Shown here: positions 16,546 to 24,881 of the stretch, in pieces
Numbering within the stretch: position 1 is the stretch's first letter
Layout: each line of letters starts with the position of its first letter
NCBI RefSeq assembly: GCF_046630315.1
Contig: NZ_LQBD01000012.1
Span: forward strand, 35,507-99,506
Direction: 5' to 3'
DNA length: 64,000 nt
DNA from: Brucella anthropi_A
GTDB lineage: Bacteria; Pseudomonadota; Alphaproteobacteria; Rhizobiales; Rhizobiaceae
Notes under the pieces: generated by a model
Seen by the model: only the letters and a program-made list of their open reading frames with translations
Told to the model about the DNA's origin: nothing
Databases searched by the model: none
Position numbers and translations under genes: made by a program

Positions 16546-17295
16546 GTGGCGAACGATCCGATCCATCAGTTCCAGGTTTCCCGGTGGATTCCCATCGACG
16601 TAGGCGGTGTGGACCTCTCTTTCACGAATGTTTCGGCCTTCATGGTCGCGACCGTCGTGCTTGCTTCGGGCTTCCTCTATCTGACTTCTTCGGGCCGCGG
16701 TCTCATCCCGACCCGTCTGCAGTCGGTTTCGGAAATGGCTTACGAGTTCGTGGCCACCAGCCTGAGAGATTCAGCAGGGTCGAAGGGCATGAAGTTCTTC
16801 CCCTTCGTCTTCTCGCTCTTCATGTTCGTGCTGGTTGCGAACTTCCTCGGTCTTTTCCCGTATTTCTATACGGTGACGAGCCAGATCATCGTGACCTTCG
16901 CGCTTGCCGTTCTGGTCATCGCCACGGTCATCATCTACGGTTTCTTCAAGCACGGCCTGGGCTTCCTCAAGCTCTTCGTGCCGAGCGGCGTTCCGGGCAT
17001 CATCGTGCCGCTGGTCGTCGCCATTGAAATCATCTCGTTCCTGTCGCGTCCGATCAGCCTTTCGGTTCGTCTTTTCGCCAACATGCTGGCCGGCCACATC
17101 ACGCTGAAAGTCTTTGCGGGCTTCGTCGTTTCGCTGGCAGCCCTTGGGCCGATCGGCGTCGGCGGTGCTGTTCTGCCGCTCATCATGACGGTCGCGATCA
17201 CCGCACTCGAATTCCTCGTAGCCTTCCTGCAAGCCTACGTGTTTACCGTTCTCACCTGCATGTACATCAACGACGCAGTACATCCGGGACACTGA
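16546..17295 (+). CDS. atpB: ATP synthase F0 subunit a
   Basis: A 249-residue membrane protein with about six spans. The conserved proton-channel arginine is R175 in SLSVRLFANMLAGH, and the C-terminal EFLVAFLQAYVFTVLTCMYI helix is the standard family ending. It forms the half-channels next to the c-ring. The start is GTG with GAGG upstream. Confidence 0.97.
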   Translation: MANDPIHQFQVSRWIPIDVGGVDLSFTNVSAFMVATVVLASGFLYLTSSGRGLIPTRLQSVSEMAYEFVATSLRDSAGSKGMKFFPFVFSLFMFVLVANFLGLFPYFYTVTSQIIVTFALAVLVIATVIIYGFFKHGLGFLKLFVPSGVPGIIVPLVVAIEIISFLSRPISLSVRLFANMLAGHITLKVFAGFVVSLAALGPIGVGGAVLPLIMTVAITALEFLVAFLQAYVFTVLTCMYINDAVHPGH

Positions 17296-17361
17296 GTTCA
17301 AACCGGCGGGCGACCGCCAGAACTGAAATCCGCGCTTATTTCAATCCAGAAGGAGCTTAAC

Positions 17362-17589
17362 ATGGAAGCGGAAGCAGCAAAGTACATCGGCGCCGGTCTC
17401 GCCTGTTTCGGTATGGCCGGTACGGCTCTCGGCCTCGGCAATATCTTCGGCCAATACCTCTCCGGCGCTCTGCGCAACCCGTCCGCTGCCGACAGCCAGT
17501 TCGGCCGTCTGGTGTTCGGTTTCGCCGTTACGGAAGCTCTGGGCATCTTCTCGCTGCTCATCGCGCTTCTGCTCCTCTTCGCCGTCTAA
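17362..17589 (+). CDS. atpE: ATP synthase F0 subunit c
   Basis: A 75-residue double-span hairpin. The first span is glycine rich, the polar loop has RNPSA, and the proton-carrying glutamate is E58 in FAVTEALGIFSLLIAL. It forms the rotor ring. AGGAG precedes the ATG. Confidence 0.97.
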   Translation: MEAEAAKYIGAGLACFGMAGTALGLGNIFGQYLSGALRNPSAADSQFGRLVFGFAVTEALGIFSLLIALLLLFAV

Positions 17590-17612
17590 TCCACGGTTGC
17601 AAGGAACGGGCT

Positions 17613-17646
17613 GGCCGCGATCTGTATCTTCAAATGCAGCGCGGCT
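17613..17646 (+). other. Hairpin between atpE and atpF'
   Basis: GGCCGCG and CGCGGCT can pair across a 20-base loop in the 138-bp gap after atpE. There is no U-tract, so it may serve as an mRNA stability element or partial attenuator that keeps c-subunit output high. Prediction from sequence only. Confidence 0.35.
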
Positions 17647-17727
17647 GGCCTTTGCATATGACGTCTGAGTAAGGCATGATCCTTCTCCATCGGGATCTGA
17701 TCGTGCTGGATTAAAGGGGAAATCTGG

Positions 17728-18345
17728 ATGTTCGTGTCCACGGCGTTTGCCCAAACCGCCACCGAATCGCAACCGGCACCTGCTGCTGGCGAGCACGGCG
17801 CAGCCGATGCTGTGCACACCGAAACCGGGGTCGCTCACGATGCCGGACACGGCAGCGGCGTGTTCCCGCCGTTCGATTCCACCCATTATGCGTCGCAGCT
17901 CCTGTGGCTCGCGATCACGTTCGGGCTTTTCTATCTGTTCATGTCGCGCGTGGTCCTGCCGCGCATCGGCGGCGTGATCGAAACCCGCCGCGACCGCATC
18001 GCTCAGGATCTCGAGCAGGCAGCCCGCCTCAAGCAGGATGCCGACAATGCCATCGCTGCCTATGAGCAGGAACTGGCCCAGGCCCGCAGCAAGGCCGCTT
18101 CGATCGCCGAAGCCGCGCGCGAAAAGGGCAAGGGCGAAGCCGACGCGGAACGCGCAGCGGCTGAAGCCAAGCTGGAAGGCAAGCTGAAGGAAGCCGAAGA
18201 GCGCATTGCCGCGATCAAGGCCAAGGCCATGAACGACGTCGGCAACATTGCCGAGGAAACCACGGCAGAGATCGTCGAACAGCTTCTGGGCACCAAGGCC
18301 GACAAGGCTGCGGTCACAGCAGCCGTCAAGGCTTCGAACGCCTGA
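17728..18345 (+). CDS. atpF2: ATP synthase F0 subunit b' (second b-type subunit)
   Basis: A 205-residue protein with a long alanine-rich, histidine-containing N-terminus, a span near residues 58-74 (LLWLAITFGLFYLFM), and a long charged coiled coil. The duplicated and diverged b' subunit is typical of alphaproteobacteria. It forms the peripheral stalk together with b. The N-terminus MFVSTAFAQT resembles a signal peptide, unusual for a b subunit but usual for alphaproteobacterial b'. atpG is another name in use. Confidence 0.93.
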   Translation: MFVSTAFAQTATESQPAPAAGEHGAADAVHTETGVAHDAGHGSGVFPPFDSTHYASQLLWLAITFGLFYLFMSRVVLPRIGGVIETRRDRIAQDLEQAARLKQDADNAIAAYEQELAQARSKAASIAEAAREKGKGEADAERAAAEAKLEGKLKEAEERIAAIKAKAMNDVGNIAEETTAEIVEQLLGTKADKAAVTAAVKASNA

Positions 18346-18355
18346 GGAGAGGACA

Positions 18356-18835
18356 ATGGACGCTACATTCTGGGCACTGATTGGCCTCATCATCTTCCTG
18401 GCAATCCTGGCTTACCTGAAGGTTCCGGGCATGGTGGGTCGTTCGCTCGACGAGCGCGCCGACCGCATCAAGAACGAACTGGAAGAGGCCCGCACGCTTC
18501 GTGAGGAGGCCCAGCAGCTTCTGGCCGAGTATCACCGCAAGCGCAAGGAAGCCGAAAAGGAAGCAAGCGACATCGTTGCCTCCGCCGAGCGCGAGGCCAA
18601 GGCGCTTCTGGAAGATGCCAAGCGCGCGACGGAAGAATATGTTGCACGCCGCAACAAGCTTGCCGAACAGAAGATCGCAACGGCTGAAGTCGATGCCATC
18701 AATGCGGTTCGTGCTTCGGCAGTCGATCTCGCAGTCGCCGCCGCCGGCAAGATCGTTGCCGACAAGGTTGACGCGAAGGTTGCAGGCAACCTGTTCAAGG
18801 ACGCCCTGTCGCAGGTCAAGTCGAACCTGAACTGA
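18356..18835 (+). CDS. atpF: ATP synthase F0 subunit b
   Basis: A 159-residue protein with one N-terminal span (FWALIGLIIFLAILAYL) and a coiled-coil stalk. It follows b' after 10 bp with GGAGAGG upstream and ends the operon. The F1 genes (atpHAGDC) are not here, as expected for the split alphaproteobacterial layout. Confidence 0.95.
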   Translation: MDATFWALIGLIIFLAILAYLKVPGMVGRSLDERADRIKNELEEARTLREEAQQLLAEYHRKRKEAEKEASDIVASAEREAKALLEDAKRATEEYVARRNKLAEQKIATAEVDAINAVRASAVDLAVAAAGKIVADKVDAKVAGNLFKDALSQVKSNLN

Positions 18836-18855
18836 TTTCGGCTCATATAAGTTTT

Positions 18856-18887
18856 TAAAAACGCCGCCTCGAAAGGGCGGCGTTTTT
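18856..18887. terminator. Terminator of the F0 operon
   Basis: Stem AAAACGCCGCC / GGGCGGCGTTTT around TCGAAA, with A-tract on the left and T-tract on the right, so it can act in both directions. It also serves the Nudix pseudogene, which ends toward it. Confidence 0.9.
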
Positions 18888-18938
18888 GTTTTGGGTTGCC
18901 GTCCTGATGTCAATGCTGGCCTATGCGAAGGCGGGTTT

Positions 18939-19473
18939 TCATTGTGCGAGCTTGCGGAAAAATGGCCGATAATCCTCCAGGGCGAGGTCTTCCAATGCGC
19001 AAGCCTCCTGCGGCGTGAACCAGCGCAGCTCCGTGTGTTCCCGGTCACGAATGATCGGATGGCCGTCCCACGCGGTGACGGTATAAAGGTGGAATGACGC
19101 TGCCGTATTTGCGATCTCTATCGTGGCGAGGAACGAAAACGCGCGGAGCGTCAATCCGAGTTCCTCGTGGATTTCCCGTTCAAGCGCGCAATCAAAGCTC
19201 TCTCCTGCTTCTACATGGCCGCCCAGAAAACTCCAGCGGTTTGGCTAGCATTACAGTTGCATTCTTCGTGATGCCGGGCTGCAAAGAGCGATTTGTCTGT
19301 GTTCCGGTGCTCACGTACCTTCAAGTACGCTCCGCTCCGGTACTCGAAAATCACTCTTTTCGCCACGGCCTGACGAATTTGCAACTGTAATGTTAGGCGC
19401 GGCGATCCGGGCTGCGACGTCCGAGAAGAATGCCTTTGGGACCGTTGAGAATGGCCTTGACGATGTCGGGCAT
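18939..19473 (-). pseudogene. Nudix hydrolase interrupted by a 150-bp MITE-like element
   Basis: The 5' part starts at 19473 (ATG with GAGAGG upstream) and encodes 26 residues, MPDIVKAILNGPKGI then LLGRRSPDRRA, ending at a TAA in the element. On the other side the reading resumes with PNRWSFLGGHVEAGESF and a full Nudix box (GGHVEAGE followed by REIHEELGL), then 70 more residues to a TGA at 18941. Together they make a normal, roughly 130-residue Nudix protein. The insertion adds stops and shifts the frame. A shortened product could only start internally, without the N-terminal strand. Confidence 0.88.
19246..19395. mobile_element. 150-bp MITE-like element, copy 1 (inside Nudix gene)
   Basis: Bounded by TA on both sides with terminal inverted repeats TARCATTACAGTTGCA / TGCAACTGTAATGYTA. 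No coding capacity. A second copy, about ten mismatches apart by eye and in opposite orientation, is at 48971-49120. TA boundaries fit IS630/Tc1-type mobilisation in trans; no transposase is in the window. Confidence 0.85.
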
Positions 19474-19520
19474 GGTGGCCTCTCTCGCAGTGTAAAATGG
19501 AATCTGTCCGTGCGTCTGTC

Positions 19521-19641
19521 AGAGCATTTCCAGTGCTGGAAGCAAAACGGAAGCCGCTGCTCCAAACGGATGGCGTGACACCCTTTCCGTCGAATGAGCC
19601 GGTCCTGTTCCTCAATCCGGTCGGAGTGAAACGCGCTCTAA
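19521..19641. repeat. Possible degenerate Bru-RS-like sequence
   Basis: Begins AGAGCATTTCCAG and ends GCGCTCTAA, like the ends of the Bru-RS copies, but the middle does not match. It fills the space between the Nudix start and the rnhB stop. Could be a decayed or recombined copy, or chance. Confidence 0.3.
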
Positions 19642-20300
19642 ACGCTGAAACGGCCCTTGATGGGCGCGAAGGTGTAGCGGTGGATGCCCGGAACCGGACC
19701 GGCGGTTTCAATGGCGTCGCGATGTTTCCGGGTTGCATAGCCCGCATGGATTTCCAGCCCGTAAGGCGGGTGGGCGGCACCGGCGCGGATCATCATGCGG
19801 TCGCGTGTTACCTTGGCGATAATGGAGGCGGCGGCGATCGAAATGGAACGCTGATCGCCTTTGACAAGGGCCGAGCCGGGGCAGGGAAGTCCCGGCGGAA
19901 CGTCACGCCCGTCGATCAGCGCATGGCATGGCCGCAAGGTCAGGCCGATGGCGGCGCGACGCATGGCTTCCAGCGCGGCCTTTCTGATATCGCTCCCATC
20001 GATGCTGCGCGCGCTGAGGCTTGCAACCGAAACGGTGACGGCCTTTGCCAGGATAAGCTCGTAAAGCGCCTCGCGTTTTGCCGCCGTCAGCCGCTTGGAA
20101 TCGTCCAGGCCATCGGGAAGGTCATCGATATCGAGCACGACCGCGGCGGCGACCACGGGACCGGCCAGCGGCCCGCGTCCGGCTTCGTCGATGCCGACGA
20201 CATGTTTCAGCCCGCGTGAAAGCAGTCTTTTCTCTTCGGAAAAGTCTGGTGCAAGCGGTATATCAAAGAGAAGCGGAGAATCAGATGCCGAGCGTTTCAT
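19638..20300 (-). CDS. rnhB: Ribonuclease HII
   Basis: A 220-residue enzyme with the first catalytic pair in GIDEAGRGPLAGP (D38, E39), a third aspartate in CHALIDGRDVP and a fourth in the VTRDRMM region. It removes RNA from RNA-DNA hybrids and misincorporated ribonucleotides. The start at 20300 (MKRSAS) matches the family length; the longer reading to 20411 was rejected. Confidence 0.95.
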   Translation of the reverse strand: MKRSASDSPLLFDIPLAPDFSEEKRLLSRGLKHVVGIDEAGRGPLAGPVVAAAVVLDIDDLPDGLDDSKRLTAAKREALYELILAKAVTVSVASLSARSIDGSDIRKAALEAMRRAAIGLTLRPCHALIDGRDVPPGLPCPGSALVKGDQRSISIAAASIIAKVTRDRMMIRAGAAHPPYGLEIHAGYATRKHRDAIETAGPVPGIHRYTFAPIKGRFSV

Positions 20301-20512
20301 GTGGCGGCAATGCTCGCATTGCTTCCGATTCTCCGCAAGGCCCCTGCTCGAGGATGGTGGCGTGAAAGCAGGGAGCCCATCCGCCTGAGGACAAGTCAGA
20401 CGGCAATTCAATCAACAATCGCAACAGCCCCGTCGGATGCGATGCGCGCCATCATGGCCGGGCGGTGGGGACAGGTTTCCATTCCAGCGATTCCGTTTTA
20501 ACCGGAACGGCT

Positions 20513-21685
20513 TTAAAACAATGAAAGCTGCTTGCCTCCTTTTTCGACCGGTTCGAACAGATCGGTGCGCAACTGAAGGCGGCGTGCATTGAAGCCCAGC
20601 TTGCGCGCGGTGATTTCGAAACGCCGCCCGATCTGCCATGCATAGGGGCCTGTGCCGCGCATGCGCTTGCCCCATTCGGCATCGTAATCCTTGCCGTCAC
20701 GCATGGAGCGCACCAGCGACATGACGTGGCGATAGCGATCCGGATAATTGCGCAGCAGCCAGTCCTTGAACAGCGGCGCCACTTCGAGCGGCAGGCGCAG
20801 CAGAACATAGCCCGCCTCGCGCGCGCCCTGCGCATAGGCGGCGTCCAGTATCCGCTCGATCTCGTGATCATTGATGCCGGGGATGACCGGTCCCATCATG
20901 ACGGAAGCGGGGATACCCGCATCGGCCAGCTTGCGGATGGCTTGCAGCCGCAGCGTCGGCGTCGAGGCGCGCGGTTCCATCGTGCGCGACAGATGGGCAT
21001 CGAGCGTCGTGACCGACAGGGCGACCTTGGCCAGTCCCTTCTCGGCCATGCGGCCCAGAATATCGATGTCACGCACGACCAGGGTGGACTTGGTCACGAT
21101 GCCGACCGGGTGGTTGGCAGCCTCCAGCACTTCGAGAATTTCGCGCATGATGCGCCATTTCTTCTCGACCGGCTGATAGGGGTCGGTATTGGTGCCGATG
21201 GCGATGGTTTTCGGCTGATAGTTGGGCTTGGCCAGCTCACGCTCCAGAAGGCGCGCGGCATCCGGCTTTGCAAACAGGCGCGATTCGAAATCAAGACCGG
21301 CGGAAAGCCCCATATAGCTGTGGGTCGGGCGCGCAAAGCAATAGATGCAGCCATGCTCGCACCCGCGATAGGGATTGATCGAGCGGTCGAAATTGATGTC
21401 GGGCGAATCGTTGCGGGTGATGATCGTCCGCGGCTTCTCGACCTGCACATCGGTCTTGAACGGCGGCAGTTCCTCAAGCGTGGTCCAGCCGTCATCGAAA
21501 TCATGCCGTGTCGTCGGCTCGAAGCGGCCGGTCGGGTTGATGCCTGCGCCGCGCCCGCGCCTGCGGGCATGATCGATGCGCAGGCCAGCCTCGCCGATCA
21601 TTGCGTTGGCGTGATCCGCGCGCCCGGCGCCGAAGGCAGCCCTGTCGGCCTGCTGGATGATATCTGCCTGCTGGATCACTTCCAT
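20513..21685 (-). CDS. PA0069-family radical SAM protein (SplB-like)
   Basis: A 390-residue protein with the cluster-binding motif CEHGCIYC near residue 105, followed by ARPTHSYMGLSAGLDFE and GTNTDPYQPVEKK, as in the PA0069 branch that is related to spore photoproduct lyase. Function is not known; DNA repair has been suggested from relatedness. The start at 21685 is set by GGGAG 7 bases upstream. A LexA-like site lies in its divergent promoter region. Confidence 0.88.
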   Translation of the reverse strand: MEVIQQADIIQQADRAAFGAGRADHANAMIGEAGLRIDHARRRGRGAGINPTGRFEPTTRHDFDDGWTTLEELPPFKTDVQVEKPRTIITRNDSPDINFDRSINPYRGCEHGCIYCFARPTHSYMGLSAGLDFESRLFAKPDAARLLERELAKPNYQPKTIAIGTNTDPYQPVEKKWRIMREILEVLEAANHPVGIVTKSTLVVRDIDILGRMAEKGLAKVALSVTTLDAHLSRTMEPRASTPTLRLQAIRKLADAGIPASVMMGPVIPGINDHEIERILDAAYAQGAREAGYVLLRLPLEVAPLFKDWLLRNYPDRYRHVMSLVRSMRDGKDYDAEWGKRMRGTGPYAWQIGRRFEITARKLGFNARRLQLRTDLFEPVEKGGKQLSLF

Positions 21686-21832
21686 CGTCGTCTCCCTGAA
21701 TGGAAACATCTGGCCTTGTACAAGCGCGGCAAAAGCGAGCAGCGGCCCCTGTCGGAGCGAAAACTGTTCTGCGTGCGTGCCGGGCTGTCCTGCGGTTCTG
21801 TTCTGGTGACTCTATTCCTATCGCAAGAATCA

Positions 21833-21847
21833 GAACAAAGCAAGAAC
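21833..21847. promoter_or_regulatory. LexA-like SOS box (alphaproteobacterial type)
   Basis: GAAC-N7-GAAC on the plus strand, which is GTTC-N7-GTTC on the minus strand, the alphaproteobacterial LexA consensus. It is about 150 bp upstream of the radical SAM gene and 50 bp upstream of the divergent glycosyltransferase-like gene. Confidence 0.45.
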
Positions 21848-21896
21848 ATATATACGCCGGCTTTGCGTTCACGGGTTCTTGATATATGAAACGCGG

Positions 21897-22403
21897 ATGT
21901 TGTCCGTCATCATCGAAACCCTGAATTCGGAAAGGGCGCTGGCCCGAACACTTGCGGCACTGGTGCCTGCGGTGGTGGACGGTTTGCTGCGCCGGGTGAC
22001 GGTTATCGACCGGGGATCGTCGGATGAGACCGCTCTCGTCGCACTGGGCGCGGGCTGTGCATTCCATGCCGAAACGGATATTGAGGCGGCGCTGGATGAA
22101 ATCCGCACGCCATGGGTTCTCATCCTGAAACCGGGCGCCATTGCGCCGGAGGGATGGGAGGAAGCCGCCCGTCGCCACATGGAAAGCGATGGCGGTGCCG
22201 CGCGTTTTTCGCTGCCGGAAGACAGCGGCTTCGGCTCTGTCCGTAAGATTTTCAGCCGCAGGGCAACGCTCGATGCCGGGCTTCTGGTTCGCCTGGATAG
22301 GGTCAGGCCGCTATTGCTGGACGGCGTGGCGTTTGACCAGCTTTCGCAGCGCTTGCGGCCGGTCCGTCTCAAACATCCCATCCTGCCGCCCGGCGAGGAT
22401 TGA
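21897..22403 (+). CDS. Short GT-A-type glycosyltransferase-like protein
   Basis: A 168-residue protein that begins like a family 2 glycosyltransferase: MLSVIIETLNSERALARTL, then VIDRGSSDETA where the family has the first nucleotide-sugar binding aspartate. PWVLILKPGAI takes the place of the DxD strand, and no DxD is visible. The protein is short for the family, so it may be a degenerate or accessory form. ATG at 21897 is preferred over TTG at 21879. Confidence 0.6.
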   Translation: MLSVIIETLNSERALARTLAALVPAVVDGLLRRVTVIDRGSSDETALVALGAGCAFHAETDIEAALDEIRTPWVLILKPGAIAPEGWEEAARRHMESDGGAARFSLPEDSGFGSVRKIFSRRATLDAGLLVRLDRVRPLLLDGVAFDQLSQRLRPVRLKHPILPPGED

Positions 22404-22411
22404 GCAAAACA

Positions 22412-22440
22412 AAAAGGCGAAGCCGGAAGCTTCGCCTTTT
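22412..22440. terminator. Bidirectional terminator
   Basis: Perfect 12-bp stem AAAAGGCGAAGC / GCTTCGCCTTTT with a 5-base loop, between the convergent glycosyltransferase-like and small secreted protein genes. Confidence 0.9.
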
Positions 22441-22461
22441 CGTCAGACAATCTGGGCCAAA

Positions 22462-22695
22462 TCAGTTCTGATAAGAGGAAGGCGAGGCATCGCCGAAACG
22501 ATGAGCCGAACCGTCCTGATAAGTCGTTGCCTTGATCGATGCAGGCGCCGTGTAGTCAAGCTTCTGGCCTTGCGTTGCAACCGGCGTGCGGTCGTTTGCA
22601 TAAAGATCGGCAGGCTCGCCGACATGCGGGTTTTCAGCCAAAGCAGCACCGGCGCTAAGGGCAACGGCAACGGCAGCAAGAGCAAACTTCTTCAT
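22462..22695 (-). CDS. Small secreted protein, DUF680-like, copy A
   Basis: A 77-residue protein with a signal peptide (KKFALAAVAVALSAGAALA) and a mature part of about 58 residues. Conserved with copy B are VGEPADLYANDRTPVA, DYTAPASI and the C-terminal DGSAHRFGDASPSSYQN. Short periplasmic proteins of this kind are frequent in Rhizobiales; function unknown. A start 6 bases upstream (MKMKK) is also possible; the one chosen matches copy B. Confidence 0.75.
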   Translation of the reverse strand: MKKFALAAVAVALSAGAALAENPHVGEPADLYANDRTPVATQGQKLDYTAPASIKATTYQDGSAHRFGDASPSSYQN

Positions 22696-22954
22696 TTTCA
22701 TAATCCTTGTGCGAGCATTGTGTGGTCAGGCGGAAACATCTGACAGCGCACACATGCATTGAAACAAATCGCCCCTTTGGATGGCATAGAAGCCTTTCCG
22801 GGGCTCCCGGGCGGCAACCATGCCATCCATCGGGGAGATAACTGGGGGAAGCTGAATGATTGGGAGGAATATCCAGCTTGCGAACTCATCGGGCGTCATC
22901 GGCTGGGAGGCTTTTGACGACGCCCTTTTTGCCGTTCAAGGCTTAGTTCTGGGC

Positions 22955-23182
22955 TTAGTTCTGGTAGCTCGAAGGCGATGCGTCACCGAAGCGATGCGCC
23001 GAACCGTCCATTGAAGAGGACTGGCCGATCGAAGCGGGGGCGGTGTAGTCGACCTTCTGGGCTGCGACCGGCGTGCGGTCGTTTGCATAAAGATCGGCAG
23101 GTTCGCCAACACGCGGGTTATCTGCAAGGGCAGCACCGGCACTAAGAGCGAGAGCAGCGGCAGCAAGAACAATCTTTTTCAT
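22955..23182 (-). CDS. Small secreted protein, DUF680-like, copy B
   Basis: A 75-residue paralogue of the protein encoded 250 bp downstream, with the same signal peptide type and nearly identical C-terminus. Tandem duplication is the simple explanation. AAGGAG lies 8 bases before the ATG. The intergenic 250 bp between the copies has no gene I can support. Confidence 0.78.
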   Translation of the reverse strand: MKKIVLAAAALALSAGAALADNPRVGEPADLYANDRTPVAAQKVDYTAPASIGQSSSMDGSAHRFGDASPSSYQN

Positions 23183-23495
23183 TTTCCTATCTCCTTGGAA
23201 AGTGGAGCGGCGTTTTGTTCGTCGTTCCGATGCACCTGAAATGGGTGACAATGGACAAAAGTTCCAGTCACGAAAATGTTTTCTTAATCACAGATTTGTG
23301 CAGCCAATTTTTTCGATATCAGCCGCCTTGTTATAAATAAAGCAATATAATCAATATGTTGATTTGTATATCAGACTTCACGAAACTGTTGTAGAGCCTC
23401 TTTTGTTCAAAAAACACGAACAGTCTGTCCCAATATATTGTCCAATGAGAGTGAACAATGGGGCGGTTTTGGTGGGCTTTCAGCCGGCACGCTGT
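23183..23495. other. AT-rich gene-free stretch upstream of the secreted protein pair
   Basis: The gap of about 310 bp between copy B and ispE is clearly richer in A+T than the window, most of all 23280-23400. It holds the promoter of copy B presumably, but no clear -35/-10 pair, terminator or repeat was found. A small RNA is possible and not shown. Confidence 0.4.
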
Positions 23496-24425
23496 TCAGA
23501 AACCATCGCGGGAAGCGACGCTTTGGGTCGCGATGACGAACCAGTCAGGTCTTTCGGCGGAAAGACGCGCGGCTGCCTGTTCAGCGGCTGCCATGTCTTC
23601 AAAGATCGCATAGCAGGTGGCACCGGAGCCCGACATCTGCGCATGGAGCGCTCCGCTTGCACGAAGCAGATCGAGCGTGGCGCCGATCCGGGGGGCGAGT
23701 TTCAGCGCGGGGGGCAGAAGATCGTTGCGGGTGGTTTGCAGATAAGCGCAAAGGGCGCCGACATCCGCAGGCGAAGCAAGGTCGAGCGCCGGATGGTCGC
23801 GTTTGTCGAGCGCGCGAAAGACATCCGGTGTCGCGACAGCGGTTCCGTCATTGACGAGCAGCATGGGCAAGGCCGGCAATCCGGCAACGGGGGTCAGGTC
23901 TTCCCCGATGCCGCGCGCGGCCAGGGGCGTGCCCTTCAATGCGCCGTGGAGGCACATGGGCAGGTCGGCGCCGAGGCGGAGCCCCATCGCGGTGAGCCGC
24001 TCGAAACCGAGATCGAGCCCCCACATTGCATCGAGCGCGAGCAGCGTTGCGGCCGCATCGCTCGATCCGCCGCCGATGCCCGAGGCAATCGGCAGGTTCT
24101 TTTCCAGATGGATGGCGACCGGCGGCAAAGCCCTTTGCGCATGTTCGCGCAAGGCGTTGCGGGCCTTGAGCACCAGATTGCCGCCATCGAGCGGTATGCC
24201 CTTTGCAAAAGGACCGCTGACCGTGAAACTGTCCTCATCGGCAGGGCTGACGCGAATAATGTCGCCATAGTGCGCGAAGACCACCAGCATGTCGAGCAGA
24301 TGATAGCCGTCGTCCCGACGCCCTGTCACATGCAGCGCCAGATTGATCTTGGCCAGAGCCACACGCGTCACCGCCTGTATATCCCCGGCCTGTGCGGATG
24401 TTTCGGTTTTCGGGGAAATCGTCAT
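23496..24425 (-). CDS. ispE: 4-diphosphocytidyl-2-C-methyl-D-erythritol kinase
   Basis: A 309-residue GHMP kinase of the MEP isoprenoid pathway. The N-terminal ALAKINLALHVTGRRDDGYH, the ATP-binding LPIASGIGGGSSDAAA near residue 112 and the C-terminal QMSGSGATCYAIF are the three family motifs. It phosphorylates CDP-ME at the 2-hydroxyl. dxs of the same pathway is elsewhere in the window. The start at 24425 has a weak ribosome site; a TTG reading to 24497 was rejected. Confidence 0.95.
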   Translation of the reverse strand: MTISPKTETSAQAGDIQAVTRVALAKINLALHVTGRRDDGYHLLDMLVVFAHYGDIIRVSPADEDSFTVSGPFAKGIPLDGGNLVLKARNALREHAQRALPPVAIHLEKNLPIASGIGGGSSDAAATLLALDAMWGLDLGFERLTAMGLRLGADLPMCLHGALKGTPLAARGIGEDLTPVAGLPALPMLLVNDGTAVATPDVFRALDKRDHPALDLASPADVGALCAYLQTTRNDLLPPALKLAPRIGATLDLLRASGALHAQMSGSGATCYAIFEDMAAAEQAAARLSAERPDWFVIATQSVASRDGF

Positions 24426-24515
24426 TTCGGTCGGGGCTGAGAATGGAGATAACAGGCGGTTGGGCTGCGGCAAGCGACCGAGCCGCTTCGTCGGCAAGCT
24501 TTCCCGCGGGAAAGG

Positions 24516-24701
24516 TCAGTCCTTCTTGACGTAATATTCGCCGGTTTTCGGGTCCTGCACGAGCGTGCCATGCGCCCGGTTCTGCGCTTCCTTTTCCGCC
24601 TGACGCACACGCTGGGACACACGCGCGGCCTCACGCTTGAACGAGCGGTAGCCGTACCAGGCGGCGGCGATGATCAGCAGCAGAAAAATGAGCTGGGGCA
24701 T
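24516..24701 (-). CDS. Small membrane protein, conserved in Rhizobiales type
   Basis: A 61-residue protein with one N-terminal span (LIFLLLIIAAAWYGY), a positively charged heptad-like helix and the C-terminal LVQDPKTGEYYVKKD. It does not match a family I can name. It lies between ispE and the S49 peptidase on the same strand. Confidence 0.6.
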   Translation of the reverse strand: MPQLIFLLLIIAAAWYGYRSFKREAARVSQRVRQAEKEAQNRAHGTLVQDPKTGEYYVKKD

Positions 24702-24881
24702 GGCCTCAAGTCCTCAAAGGTTGCATCTCGGATTGCCGGATCGCAATGGCCGAAATGCCGGGTGTTCGTGAAGGGGCGGCAAGCGGCCCGCCCCACTTTA
24801 TGACACCTTATCATGGTGAAACGAAGGAATTCAAAGCATTGGTGCGAAAATCCATGCCGATTTTCGCCCGTGCCCCCGTTT

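Noticed and set aside
19211..19780. Open frame of 189 codons on the minus strand across the MITE
   Set aside because: It reads through the MITE and the antisense of flanking regions; its composition is rich in R, S and T, and it conflicts with the clear Nudix halves.
20301..20512. Gene in the rnhB to radical SAM gap
   Set aside because: No convincing frame; only a fragment like the right half of Bru-RS (about 20487-20515) is visible, too short to call.
22698..22889. 63-codon frame between the two small secreted protein genes
   Set aside because: No ribosome site, no recognisable pattern and unusual composition.
23364..24440. Plus-strand frame of 358 codons over ispE
   Set aside because: Antisense shadow of ispE with biased composition.
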